A stretch of 13,244 nt of DNA from an uncultured Clostridia bacterium (lineage in GTDB: Bacteria; Bacillota; Clostridia; Christensenellales; Borkfalkiaceae), in NCBI GenBank assembly GCA_947629735.1, contig CANREX010000027.1, forward strand, positions 1 to 13,244, read 5' to 3'. A program made the translations under genes and the position numbers. Positions within the stretch are counted from its first letter, which is position 1; each line of letters opens with the position of its first letter. The notes beneath the pieces are model-generated. The model was given only the letters and a program-made list of their open reading frames with translations, did no database searches and was not told where the DNA came from. Below, in pieces: positions 6,180-12,346 of the stretch.

Positions 6180-7583
6180 ATGGCTGACAAAAAGAGAGCG
6201 GTGACTCAGGACAAATTGGTGGCTCTTTGCAAGAACAGGGGCTTTATCTTCCCCGGGAGCGAAATTTACGGCGGACTTGCCAACACGTGGGACTACGGTC
6301 CTTTGGGCGTGGAGTTCAAAAACAACGTCAAAAAGGCGTGGTGGCAGAAGTTCGTGCAGGAAAACACGCTTAACACGGGGCTGGACTGCGCGATTCTGAT
6401 GAACACGCGCACATGGAAGGCGAGCGGACACCTCGGCGGATTTTCCGACCCGCTCATGGACTGCAAGAACTGCAAGACCCGTCACAGGGCGGACAACCTC
6501 GTCGAAGCGTACTGCGCAAAGCACAACCTCGATATTAAAGTGGAAGCGATGGACAACGACGCGCTCGAACAGTTCATAAACGAAAAGGGCGTCGTCTGCC
6601 CAGTATGCGGCAAGAGCGACTTCACCCCGATAAGAAAATTCAATCTGATGTTCAAGACGTTTCAAGGTGTTACCGAGGACAGCGTGAACACCGTCTACCT
6701 CCGCCCCGAGACGGCGCAGGGCATATTTGTAAACTTCAAGAACGTGCAGCGCGCGGCGAGAATGCGCGTGCCGTTCGGCATAGGGCAGATAGGCAAGTCA
6801 TTCCGCAACGAGATAACGCCCGGGAATTTCATTTTCCGCGTGCGAGAATTCGAACAGATGGAGCTGGAATTTTTCTGCAAGCCGGGGACGGACCTCGAAT
6901 GGTTCTCCTATTGGAAAAACTTCTGCAAAGACTTCCTCCTCTCCCTCGGCATGAAAGTGGAAAACCTGAGGCTGAGAGACCACTCGCCAGAAGAGCTGTG
7001 CTTCTATTCCAAGGCTACGACGGATTTTGAATACAACTTCGCGTTCGGCTGGGGCGAACTTTGGGGCGTTGCGGACAGGACGGATTACGACCTCACCCAA
7101 CATCAGAACGAGAGCGGCGAGAGCATGGAATACACCGACCCAGTGACGGGCGAAAAATACGTGCCCTACGTCATAGAGCCCTCTCTCGGCGTGGAGAGAA
7201 TGGTGCTTGCTTACCTCACCGACGCATACGATGAAGAAGTGCTCGACGCGGAAAAGAACGACGTGCGCACGGTACTCCGCCTGCACCCCTTCCTCGCACC
7301 CTACAAAGCCGCCGTACTCCCGCTGCAAAAGGGGCTTTCCGAAAAGGCGGACGACGTCTACAAGGCGCTCGCAAAGAAGTTTGCGGTCACCTACGACGTG
7401 ACGGGCTCTATCGGCAAGCGCTACCGCAGGCAGGACGAGATCGGCACGCCTTTCTGCATTACGATAGACTTCGAAACGCTTGAAAACGACACGGTCACCG
7501 TGCGCGACAGAGACAGCATGGAACAGATCCGCCTGCCCATCTCCGAGCTTGAAGGCTATATCGCCAAGGCGTTGGAATTTTAA
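6180..7583 (+). CDS. glyQS: Glycyl-tRNA synthetase, single-chain (alpha2) type
   Basis: Cytosolic class II synthetase that charges tRNA-Gly with glycine. It is the homodimeric type found in eukaryotes, archaea and some bacteria, not the alpha2beta2 GlyQ/GlyS type. Its 467 residues fit bacterial members. Visible blocks are NTWDYGPLGVEFKNNVKKAWW (35-55, motif 1 region), TWKASGHLGGFSDP (78-91), a probable zinc site from C95, C98, C140 and C143, LRPETAQGIF (174-183), motif 2 FRNEITPGNFIFRVREFEQME (208-228) and motif 3 EPSLGVERMVLA (333-344). An anticodon-binding domain follows (about 370-467), including TGSIGKRYRRQDEIGTPFCITID. ATG at 6180 is preceded by AAGGAG at a 7-base spacing. A TTG at 6150 would add ten residues without a ribosome site and is not preferred. 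The gene has its own promoter and a downstream terminator. Confidence 0.96.
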   Translation: MADKKRAVTQDKLVALCKNRGFIFPGSEIYGGLANTWDYGPLGVEFKNNVKKAWWQKFVQENTLNTGLDCAILMNTRTWKASGHLGGFSDPLMDCKNCKTRHRADNLVEAYCAKHNLDIKVEAMDNDALEQFINEKGVVCPVCGKSDFTPIRKFNLMFKTFQGVTEDSVNTVYLRPETAQGIFVNFKNVQRAARMRVPFGIGQIGKSFRNEITPGNFIFRVREFEQMELEFFCKPGTDLEWFSYWKNFCKDFLLSLGMKVENLRLRDHSPEELCFYSKATTDFEYNFAFGWGELWGVADRTDYDLTQHQNESGESMEYTDPVTGEKYVPYVIEPSLGVERMVLAYLTDAYDEEVLDAEKNDVRTVLRLHPFLAPYKAAVLPLQKGLSEKADDVYKALAKKFAVTYDVTGSIGKRYRRQDEIGTPFCITIDFETLENDTVTVRDRDSMEQIRLPISELEGYIAKALEF

Positions 7584-7589
7584 ATCACG

Positions 7590-7667
7590 GGCTTGCGGAT
7601 AAGGCTTGTGGATAAGGTTTGTAAATAAGGCTTGTTATTAAGGCTTGTTATTAAGGCTTGCGAAAGC
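7590..7667. repeat. 13-bp tandem repeat downstream of glyQS
   Basis: Five consecutive 13-bp units of the form GGCTTGnnnnTAA: GGCTTGCGGATAA, GGCTTGTGGATAA, GGTTTGTAAATAA and two identical GGCTTGTTATTAA. They occupy 7590-7654. A sixth, broken unit (GGCTTGCGAAAGC) runs to 7667. The array starts 6 bp after the glyQS stop. The two identical units point to recent slippage duplication. The unit length is not a multiple of three, and no function is apparent. Confidence 0.85.
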
Positions 7668-7717
7668 GGGCCGAAAAATTAAATTTAAACAAGGTTGGGA
7701 TAATTTAAAAGTTTAAA

Positions 7718-7753
7718 GCCCCGCCGCGCTTAAAGGAAAAAGCGCGGCGGGGC
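7718..7753. terminator. Bidirectional intrinsic terminator between glyQS and the ABC-F operon
   Basis: GCCCCGCCGCGCTT (7718-7731) pairs perfectly over 14 bp with 7740-7753 around an 8-nt loop. On the plus strand the stem is followed by GTTTGCTTT, and on the minus strand by TTTAAACTTTT. It lies between two converging transcripts, glyQS from the left and the radical SAM/ABC-F/membrane protein operon from the right. Confidence 0.8.
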
Positions 7754-7886
7754 GTTTGCTTTAATTGATTTTGTCTTTTGCCCTTTGCCTCAAAAACTGC
7801 GTTTGCTTTATTTGTCGCACAAAAATGCGTTTGCGGCGGAAAATTGCGCGTTCGTCAAGGCATATTCGGGGGTCTATGTAAGAATT
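7754..7886. other. 3' untranslated spacer of the ABC-F operon
   Basis: Between the terminator and the stop codon of the membrane protein. It is T-rich on its left part. No gene, RNA or strong hairpin was recognised. Plus-strand open frames that begin here run antisense through the membrane protein gene and have no support. Confidence 0.5.
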
Positions 7887-9161
7887 TTACAGTTCGCTGC
7901 CGGAATCGTCGTCATCGATATCCCCGTCAGCCGCGGCGGTATCTTTGCGCGAGAAGAGCGAGAAAAACCTCTTCATTGCGGAGGGTTTCTGCTCCCCGCC
8001 GCCCGACTTTTTGACCTTGTTTTCCCTGTTGATATCGCCAGAAAGCTCCAACTTGTCGCAAGGGTTGGTTTCGACGTATTTGCAGTCTTCCGCGTATTCG
8101 AAAACGCGCTTTACTATCCACTCGCACATGTTGAGGTCGTCCGAGGGAACGGATTCGAGCATTCTGATTATCGCGTTGGCGTCCACCGACTTTATGTACT
8201 TTTTGCCGAGCATGGGGATAAAGTACGCGTCTATGCACGCGCCCACCCTCTCGCCGTAGCGCTTGGAAAGTTTTTTGACGTTTTTGTCTATCTGCTGTTC
8301 CGCCGTAAAAGACTGATACCATTCCAGCACGACGAACGAGAATCTGAATTTTATCTTCGCGGGGGAGATGAGCCACTTAATAAAGCCCCCGAACCCGCCG
8401 AACAAAAGCGGCAAGCCCGAAAAGACTATCGACATTACCGCAAAGATTATCGCAACCGTATCGACGACCGCGCTGCCGCCTTCCGCCGAGCCTTCCACCG
8501 CGGAAATTATCAGCGCGGTTATGCCTATCGCGAGGGAAGCAAAGCGCACGACCATCAGTATTATCTTGCTTATCTTGCGCCTCCTTTTTTCCATAGCGAC
8601 GGTGTTCGTCTTGTCGGAAGCGAGGGTGACGATGAGCAGGGCGACGAGCGTTAAAATGTAAATTCCTATGCAGACGTACAGCGCGACGTCGTAGCCGAGG
8701 GCGAGGTCCTTGCCTATCTTTCCGATGAGCAAAAACGGCACGTACAGCACGAAGAAAACTATCGATATCAACGTGGTGATAAAGCTCATTCTGCGCTTTA
8801 TCTGCGACCAATTCTCCCGCACGGGCTTTATCCAATCGTTATACACTTCCGAGGCGAGATTTCCGACGTTGCGCGCCGTATCCATCGCGCCCGAAAGGGT
8901 CTTGAAAAGCGACTGCTTCTGCGGCTTTTTCAGGTTGAAATCGTCGTCGGGAACGTCGTTTTTATCGGCGTACGAAAGCGCGAGGGCGCTCTCCGACAAA
9001 GCTCTATCCTGCCCCGTCTTATTTTGCACCGCCTTGTCCTGCCCAGCCTTATCCTGCTTTTCCGCATTTGCGGCGGAAGATTTTTCGGCTATGGGCAAAT
9101 CTTCCGCGTTTTTCGCGTCTTTTGCCTGTTTTTTCTCCTTTTCGGCTGACTTTTTTCTCAT
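7887..9161 (-). CDS. Unrecognised four-helix membrane protein with charged tails
   Basis: A 424-residue protein that I do not recognise. The N-terminal ~120 residues are hydrophilic, starting with a Lys/Glu/Ala-rich stretch (1-35) and then four pentapeptide repeats, QDKAG QDKAV QNKTG QDRAL (36-55). Four hydrophobic segments follow at about 126-147, 157-181, 199-221 and 232-256, with positively charged loops (IKRR, EKRRRKISK). A soluble C-terminal domain (about 265-375) includes FVVLEWYQSFTAEQQIDKNVKKLSK and ends in a basic stretch (KRFFSLFSRK) and an acidic tail (DIDDDDSGSEL). There is no signal peptide, so both termini are probably cytosolic. AGGAGG overlaps the ABC-F stop codon (TAG) and ends 5 bases before this ATG, indicating translational coupling. 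It is the last gene of the operon before the terminator. Its role is unknown. Confidence 0.75.
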   Translation of the reverse strand: MRKKSAEKEKKQAKDAKNAEDLPIAEKSSAANAEKQDKAGQDKAVQNKTGQDRALSESALALSYADKNDVPDDDFNLKKPQKQSLFKTLSGAMDTARNVGNLASEVYNDWIKPVRENWSQIKRRMSFITTLISIVFFVLYVPFLLIGKIGKDLALGYDVALYVCIGIYILTLVALLIVTLASDKTNTVAMEKRRRKISKIILMVVRFASLAIGITALIISAVEGSAEGGSAVVDTVAIIFAVMSIVFSGLPLLFGGFGGFIKWLISPAKIKFRFSFVVLEWYQSFTAEQQIDKNVKKLSKRYGERVGACIDAYFIPMLGKKYIKSVDANAIIRMLESVPSDDLNMCEWIVKRVFEYAEDCKYVETNPCDKLELSGDINRENKVKKSGGGEQKPSAMKRFFSLFSRKDTAAADGDIDDDDSGSEL

Positions 9162-9171
9162 GTCATACCTC

Positions 9172-11067
9172 CTAATCTATGATTTCGCCGTACCTCTCGT
9201 ACAGCGCGTCGAGTTTTTCCCTGATTTTTTGCAATTTTTCGAGCGTCTGCCTGAGTTTTCCGTAGTCGGAAGCGACTTCTTCCGAAGTAAGATAAGAATT
9301 CAGCCTTTGCTCTTCCTCTTCGCACGCGGAGATGTCCTCTTCCACGCTCTTTATCTCGCTCCTGCGCTTAGCCTCTTCCGCCCTGTCCTTGCGCGAACGG
9401 TAGGAATTTTCCCTTTTTTCCTTATATAAAGCCGTGCGCTCTTCCGCTTCCCGCCTGTTCCGCTCTTCCGCTTCCCGCTCCTTGGCAGCCTTGTAGCCCG
9501 CATAGCCGCCGTCGTAGCGCGTGAGTTTGCCGCCCGCAATTTCGACTACGCCGTCTGCTATCGCGGAGATGAAATATCTGTCGTGGGATACGAAAATTAC
9601 CGTGCCGCAAAACGAGCGCAGCGCGCTTTCCAGACTTTCCCGCGCGGGCAAATCGAGGTGGTTTGTAGGCTCGTCGAGGGCGAGAACGTTGCCGCCCTCG
9701 CTTGCAAACACGCACAGCGCCAATTTAGCCCTCTCCCCGCCCGAAAGCGAGCGCACTTTTTTGTCGACGTCCTCCGCGGTCAGCCCGCCGCTTGCAAGCA
9801 GCGAGCGCGCCTGTGTTTGCGAATACGCCGCGTGCCTGCCCCAAAGCTCTTCCAAAACGGTGTTTTCGGGGTTTAAGTTGGCGTTTTCCTGGTCGTAATA
9901 AGAGAATGCGACGTATCTGCCGATAGAAATTTTTTCCTCTTTCCCGCACACTATCGCCCGCAGCAGGGTGGACTTGCCCGCCCCGTTTTCGCCGACGATG
10001 GCTATCTTTTCGCCCCGACGAATATTCAGACTTCCGCCGCTTATAAGCTGTTTCCCGCCCGCCGAGAGGTTGAGCCCGTCTATCGCGACGACTTCCTCCG
10101 CGGGCTGCCGCTCGAAAGTAAAATCGAAGCGCGGGGGAAGGGGCGGCGTGAACGGCTTTACAGGCTCGGGCAGCTTTTCGAGCTTTTTGACCCTGCTCTG
10201 CGCGGACTTCGCCGTGGTCGCGCGCACTATATTTTTGTCTACGTACGTTTGAAGTCTCTCCCGCTCTTCGATGAGCGCTTCGTACTCCTTCAACTCCCGC
10301 TCGTACGCCTGTTGTTTTAAAATTTTGTATTTGCTGTAATTGCCGCGGTACAGCCTGAACGCGCCGTTTTCTATCTCCGCGGTGGCTTGCGCTATCCTGT
10401 CGAGGAAATATCTGTCGTGGGAGACCGCGAATATCGCGCCTTTAAAGGCGGAAAGGTAGCCTTCCAACCAAAAGAGAGTGTCTATATCGAGGTGATTTGT
10501 CGGCTCGTCCAGAATAAGCAGGTCGTTGTCTTCGAGGAGAAGGCGCGCAAGGCGCAGCCTCGTCTTTTCCCCGCCCGACATGCTGTTTACCTTTCTTTCG
10601 TAAAAGGCGGAAAAGCCCATTCCGTTGAGCACCGTCTTTATGCGCACGTCGATATTGTAGCAATCGTGCGAGGCGACGTATTTGTTCAGACTTTCTATCT
10701 TTGCGGACAGGGCGGAATACTCCGCGCTGCCGTACCCTGTACGGGCGAGAGACTCCGAAAGCGAGGAAAGTTTTTCCAGCGCGGCAAGCTGTTCGGCAAA
10801 GACCGAGCGCATTTCGCCGTAGACGGTGTCCTCGCTGTCGTACTCGCACGTCTGCGCGAGATAGCCGATTTTCAGGTTGTTTTTTAAGTATATCGAGCCT
10901 TCGTCGGGGGGAATCTCCCCCAAAATCAGCTTGATGAGAGTGGTCTTGCCCGCGCCGTTTTCGCCGACAAGCCCTATCCTTTCCCCTTCGTTTATGCAAA
11001 AGGAAACGCCTTTGAATATTGAATTGCCGTCGTAGGAAAACGCGACGTTATCGGCGGTGACTATCAT
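9172..11067 (-). CDS. ABC-F family ATPase (YdiF/Uup-like)
   Basis: A soluble protein of 631 residues with two ABC ATPase domains and no membrane segment, typical of ABC-F proteins that bind the ribosomal E site and act on stalled or drug-bound ribosomes. Domain 1 has Walker A GENGAGKT (35-42), signature MSGGE (163-167) and Walker B LLILDEPTNHLD (183-194). Domain 2 has GENGAGKS (359-366), LSGGE (441-445) and VLALDEPTNHLD (461-472). The catalytic glutamates E188 and E466 are both present. The interdomain linker covers about 240-325, with a basic stretch VRATTAKSAQSRVKKLEKL. A Glu/Arg-rich coiled coil (about 528-630) ends the protein, as in YdiF and Uup. The start lies 6 bp after the radical SAM stop with no clear Shine-Dalgarno, which suggests coupling. 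Housekeeping ribosome rescue and antibiotic protection are both possible; the sequence does not separate them. Confidence 0.93.
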   Translation of the reverse strand: MIVTADNVAFSYDGNSIFKGVSFCINEGERIGLVGENGAGKTTLIKLILGEIPPDEGSIYLKNNLKIGYLAQTCEYDSEDTVYGEMRSVFAEQLAALEKLSSLSESLARTGYGSAEYSALSAKIESLNKYVASHDCYNIDVRIKTVLNGMGFSAFYERKVNSMSGGEKTRLRLARLLLEDNDLLILDEPTNHLDIDTLFWLEGYLSAFKGAIFAVSHDRYFLDRIAQATAEIENGAFRLYRGNYSKYKILKQQAYERELKEYEALIEERERLQTYVDKNIVRATTAKSAQSRVKKLEKLPEPVKPFTPPLPPRFDFTFERQPAEEVVAIDGLNLSAGGKQLISGGSLNIRRGEKIAIVGENGAGKSTLLRAIVCGKEEKISIGRYVAFSYYDQENANLNPENTVLEELWGRHAAYSQTQARSLLASGGLTAEDVDKKVRSLSGGERAKLALCVFASEGGNVLALDEPTNHLDLPARESLESALRSFCGTVIFVSHDRYFISAIADGVVEIAGGKLTRYDGGYAGYKAAKEREAEERNRREAEERTALYKEKRENSYRSRKDRAEEAKRRSEIKSVEEDISACEEEEQRLNSYLTSEEVASDYGKLRQTLEKLQKIREKLDALYERYGEIID

Positions 11068-11073
11068 AACAAA

Positions 11074-11925
11074 TCAGTAATCCCAATCGGGAATAAAAGA
11101 GGCGTCGGAACTTGCGAAGTCCTGCAAGAACACGTTTTTCAGCCCGCAGCGCTCCACCGCGCCGAGGGCGAGGGAATACTCCCTGCGGGTTATCCTGCGG
11201 TTAAGCTCGGGGAATTTTTCGCCCGCGTTCATGGGCGTGTATTGGCTCATCAGGCTGAAACGCACGCTATTCGGTAGAGTTGCGACGAATTCCACCACCT
11301 TTACGCTGTCATAGGCGGCGAGCGGCAAAATGAGATGCCTTACCACGCAGCCCGAGAGCATTTTGCCCTTTTCGTCGCTTTTATACGCCTTTTGCGCCAT
11401 GAATTTCACAGCGGGAATGGCATAATCGGGGTAGTCCTCCCTGCCCGTATACCTCTTCGCGAGCGACTTATCAATAAATTTCAAGTCGGGCAGGTAGATG
11501 TCCGTAAAAGTATCCGCGAGTTGCAAATTTTCTATCGTCTCGTACCCGTGCGTGTTGTAAACTATCGGAATCGAAGGTTTGTAAAGCGCAAACGCTTCCG
11601 CAATTTTGTCCGTATAGTGCGTGGGCGTGACGAGGTTTATGTTGTCCGCCCCGTCGTCTTCCAGCCGCTTGAATATTTCCGAAAGCTCTTTGACGGTTAT
11701 TTCCTTGCCCCGCTCGTTGCGGGAGAGCTGATAGTTCTGGCAGAAAACGCATTTTAACGAACAGCCGCAGAAAAACACGCAGCCGCTGCCCTTCGAAAAG
11801 GAAATCGTCGGCTCTTCGAACTTGTGAAGGTAATATTTGGCTATCTTTAAGCCCTTTACGCCGCACCTGCCGACGGCGTTTTCCCGCTCGACGCCGCACG
11901 CTACGGGACACAGACCGCATTTCAT
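11074..11925 (-). CDS. PflX-like radical SAM protein (COG1313)
   Basis: An iron-sulfur enzyme-like protein of 283 residues related to pyruvate formate-lyase activases. The radical SAM cluster motif is C55-SLK-C59-VF-C62 in the family context SGCVFFCGCSLKCVFCQNYQLS. A second cysteine set at the N terminus (C3, C6, C10, C21; CGLCPVACGVE...GRCG) is the extra motif typical of PflX/COG1313 proteins. It also fixes the start, since no later ATG would keep it. Conserved blocks include NLVTPTHY (96-103), VYNTHGYE (about 121-128) and YLPDLKF (about 143-149). The physiological substrate of this family is not established to my knowledge. It is first in an operon with the ABC-F ATPase and the membrane protein. 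Its promoter is so close that the mRNA may begin at the ATG. Confidence 0.88.
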   Translation of the reverse strand: MKCGLCPVACGVERENAVGRCGVKGLKIAKYYLHKFEEPTISFSKGSGCVFFCGCSLKCVFCQNYQLSRNERGKEITVKELSEIFKRLEDDGADNINLVTPTHYTDKIAEAFALYKPSIPIVYNTHGYETIENLQLADTFTDIYLPDLKFIDKSLAKRYTGREDYPDYAIPAVKFMAQKAYKSDEKGKMLSGCVVRHLILPLAAYDSVKVVEFVATLPNSVRFSLMSQYTPMNAGEKFPELNRRITRREYSLALGAVERCGLKNVFLQDFASSDASFIPDWDY

Positions 11926-11931
11926 AAAGCT

Positions 11932-11960
11932 ATTCTATCACAATATTAAAATTTTGTAAA
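11932..11960 (-). promoter_or_regulatory. Promoter of the radical SAM/ABC-F operon
   Basis: On the minus strand, -35 TTTACA (11955-11960) and -10 TAGAAT (11932-11937) are 17 bp apart, and the -10 is preceded by TGA (extended -10). Only six bases separate the -10 from the ATG at 11925, so initiation at the usual distance falls on or next to the A of the start codon. Confidence 0.7.
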
Positions 11961-11975
11961 CCATATAACATTTAT

Positions 11976-12004
11976 TTGACAACGGACCGTTTTGTATTTA
12001 TAAT
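11976..12004 (+). promoter_or_regulatory. Consensus sigma-A promoter of the metK leader
   Basis: -35 TTGACA (11976-11981) and -10 TATAAT (11999-12004) both match the consensus perfectly and are 17 bp apart, the ideal spacing. The predicted start is near 12011, just before helix P1 of the riboswitch. It lies back to back with the radical SAM operon promoter; 15 bp separate the two -35 boxes. Confidence 0.93.
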
Positions 12005-12010
12005 TGTGCT

Positions 12011-12096
12011 ACAACCTATAAAGAGTGTGCGAGAGAACGGCTTGACGACCACACAGCAACCTGCCAAGCAAGGTGCTAAGACCGAACCGATGGGTA
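12011..12096 (+). ncRNA. SAM riboswitch (SAM-I clan, compact variant) controlling metK
   Basis: The conserved SAM-I core is visible as AGAG (12022-12025), GCAACC (12056-12061) and GGTGCTAA (12072-12079). Proposed helices are P1, ACCTAT 12014-12019 with ATGGGT 12090-12095; P2, GTGTG 12025-12029 with CACAC 12050-12054; and P3, ACC-TGC 12059-12064 with GCA-GGT 12068-12074. In the P2 loop CGG (12038-12040) can pair with CCG (12082-12084), where the clan's pseudoknot lies. Only ten bases (12080-12089) separate GCTAA from the P1 3' strand, so the P4 helix of ordinary SAM-I aptamers seems absent; this resembles the SAM-I/IV variants. Location before metK and a terminator directly downstream support a SAM-sensing off-switch. 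Confidence 0.88.
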
Positions 12097-12124
12097 TGAT
12101 AATTAAATGTTCCCCCGTTCGGTC
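12080..12124 (+). promoter_or_regulatory. Predicted antiterminator of the metK riboswitch
   Basis: GACCGAAC (12080-12087), just after the GCTAA core, is perfectly complementary to GTTCGGTC (12117-12124), which forms most of the 5' arm and part of the loop of the terminator. Further pairing of GGG (12092-12094) with CCC (12112-12114) is possible. The left partner overlaps the pseudoknot/P1 region used in the ligand-bound fold, so the two structures exclude each other. Confidence 0.75.
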
Positions 12125-12144
12125 GAGCCGAACGGCTTTTTTTT
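12115..12144 (+). terminator. Riboswitch-controlled intrinsic terminator
   Basis: CCGTTCGG (12115-12122) and CCGAACGG (12128-12135) form a perfect 8-bp stem with a 5-nt loop. One C and eight consecutive T (12137-12144) follow, a textbook rho-independent terminator upstream of metK. Confidence 0.93.
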
Positions 12145-12346
12145 GCGGTTTGCTCGGAAAAATTTTTGCGATTGCGGGAAATCTGAAAGGGCGGCGCGGC
12201 TGCGAAATTGCGGGCGGCTGATAAGGGCGCGGCGGCGATAAAGGCGCGCGGCGGTCGATAAAGGCGGCAGGCAAGGCGGCTAAAAAAGGCAAGAACGGCA
12301 AAAGGCGCGCGCAAGGTTGAAAATTTTACTGCGGGAAAGAGGTTTT
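12145..12346 (+). repeat. Purine-rich leader with degenerate GATAAAGGCG repeats before metK
   Basis: About 200 nt of untranslated leader between the terminator and metK. GATAAGGGCG (12220-12229), GATAAAGGCG (12237-12246) and GATAAAGGCG (12257-12266) recur at 17- and 20-bp steps within GGCGGC-rich sequence. More decayed forms follow (TAAAAAAGGC from 12281, AAAAGGCGCGC near 12300). No gene with a ribosome site and no second riboswitch was seen. Confidence 0.5.

Noticed and set aside
7590..7667. The 13-bp array considered as a CRISPR or plasmid iteron array
   Set aside because: Units are contiguous without spacers, and no replication initiator, cas gene or origin feature lies nearby.
8997..9056. 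15-bp periodic DNA considered as a CRISPR or promoter repeat
   Set aside because: It lies in frame inside the membrane protein gene and encodes the QDKAG-type pentapeptide repeat; there are no spacers.
9172..11067. ABC-F gene read as an ABC transporter with the neighbouring membrane protein as permease
   Set aside because: Two fused ATPase domains with an interdomain linker and C-terminal coiled coil define ABC-F, which does not pair with permeases. The four-helix neighbour lacks recognisable transporter features.
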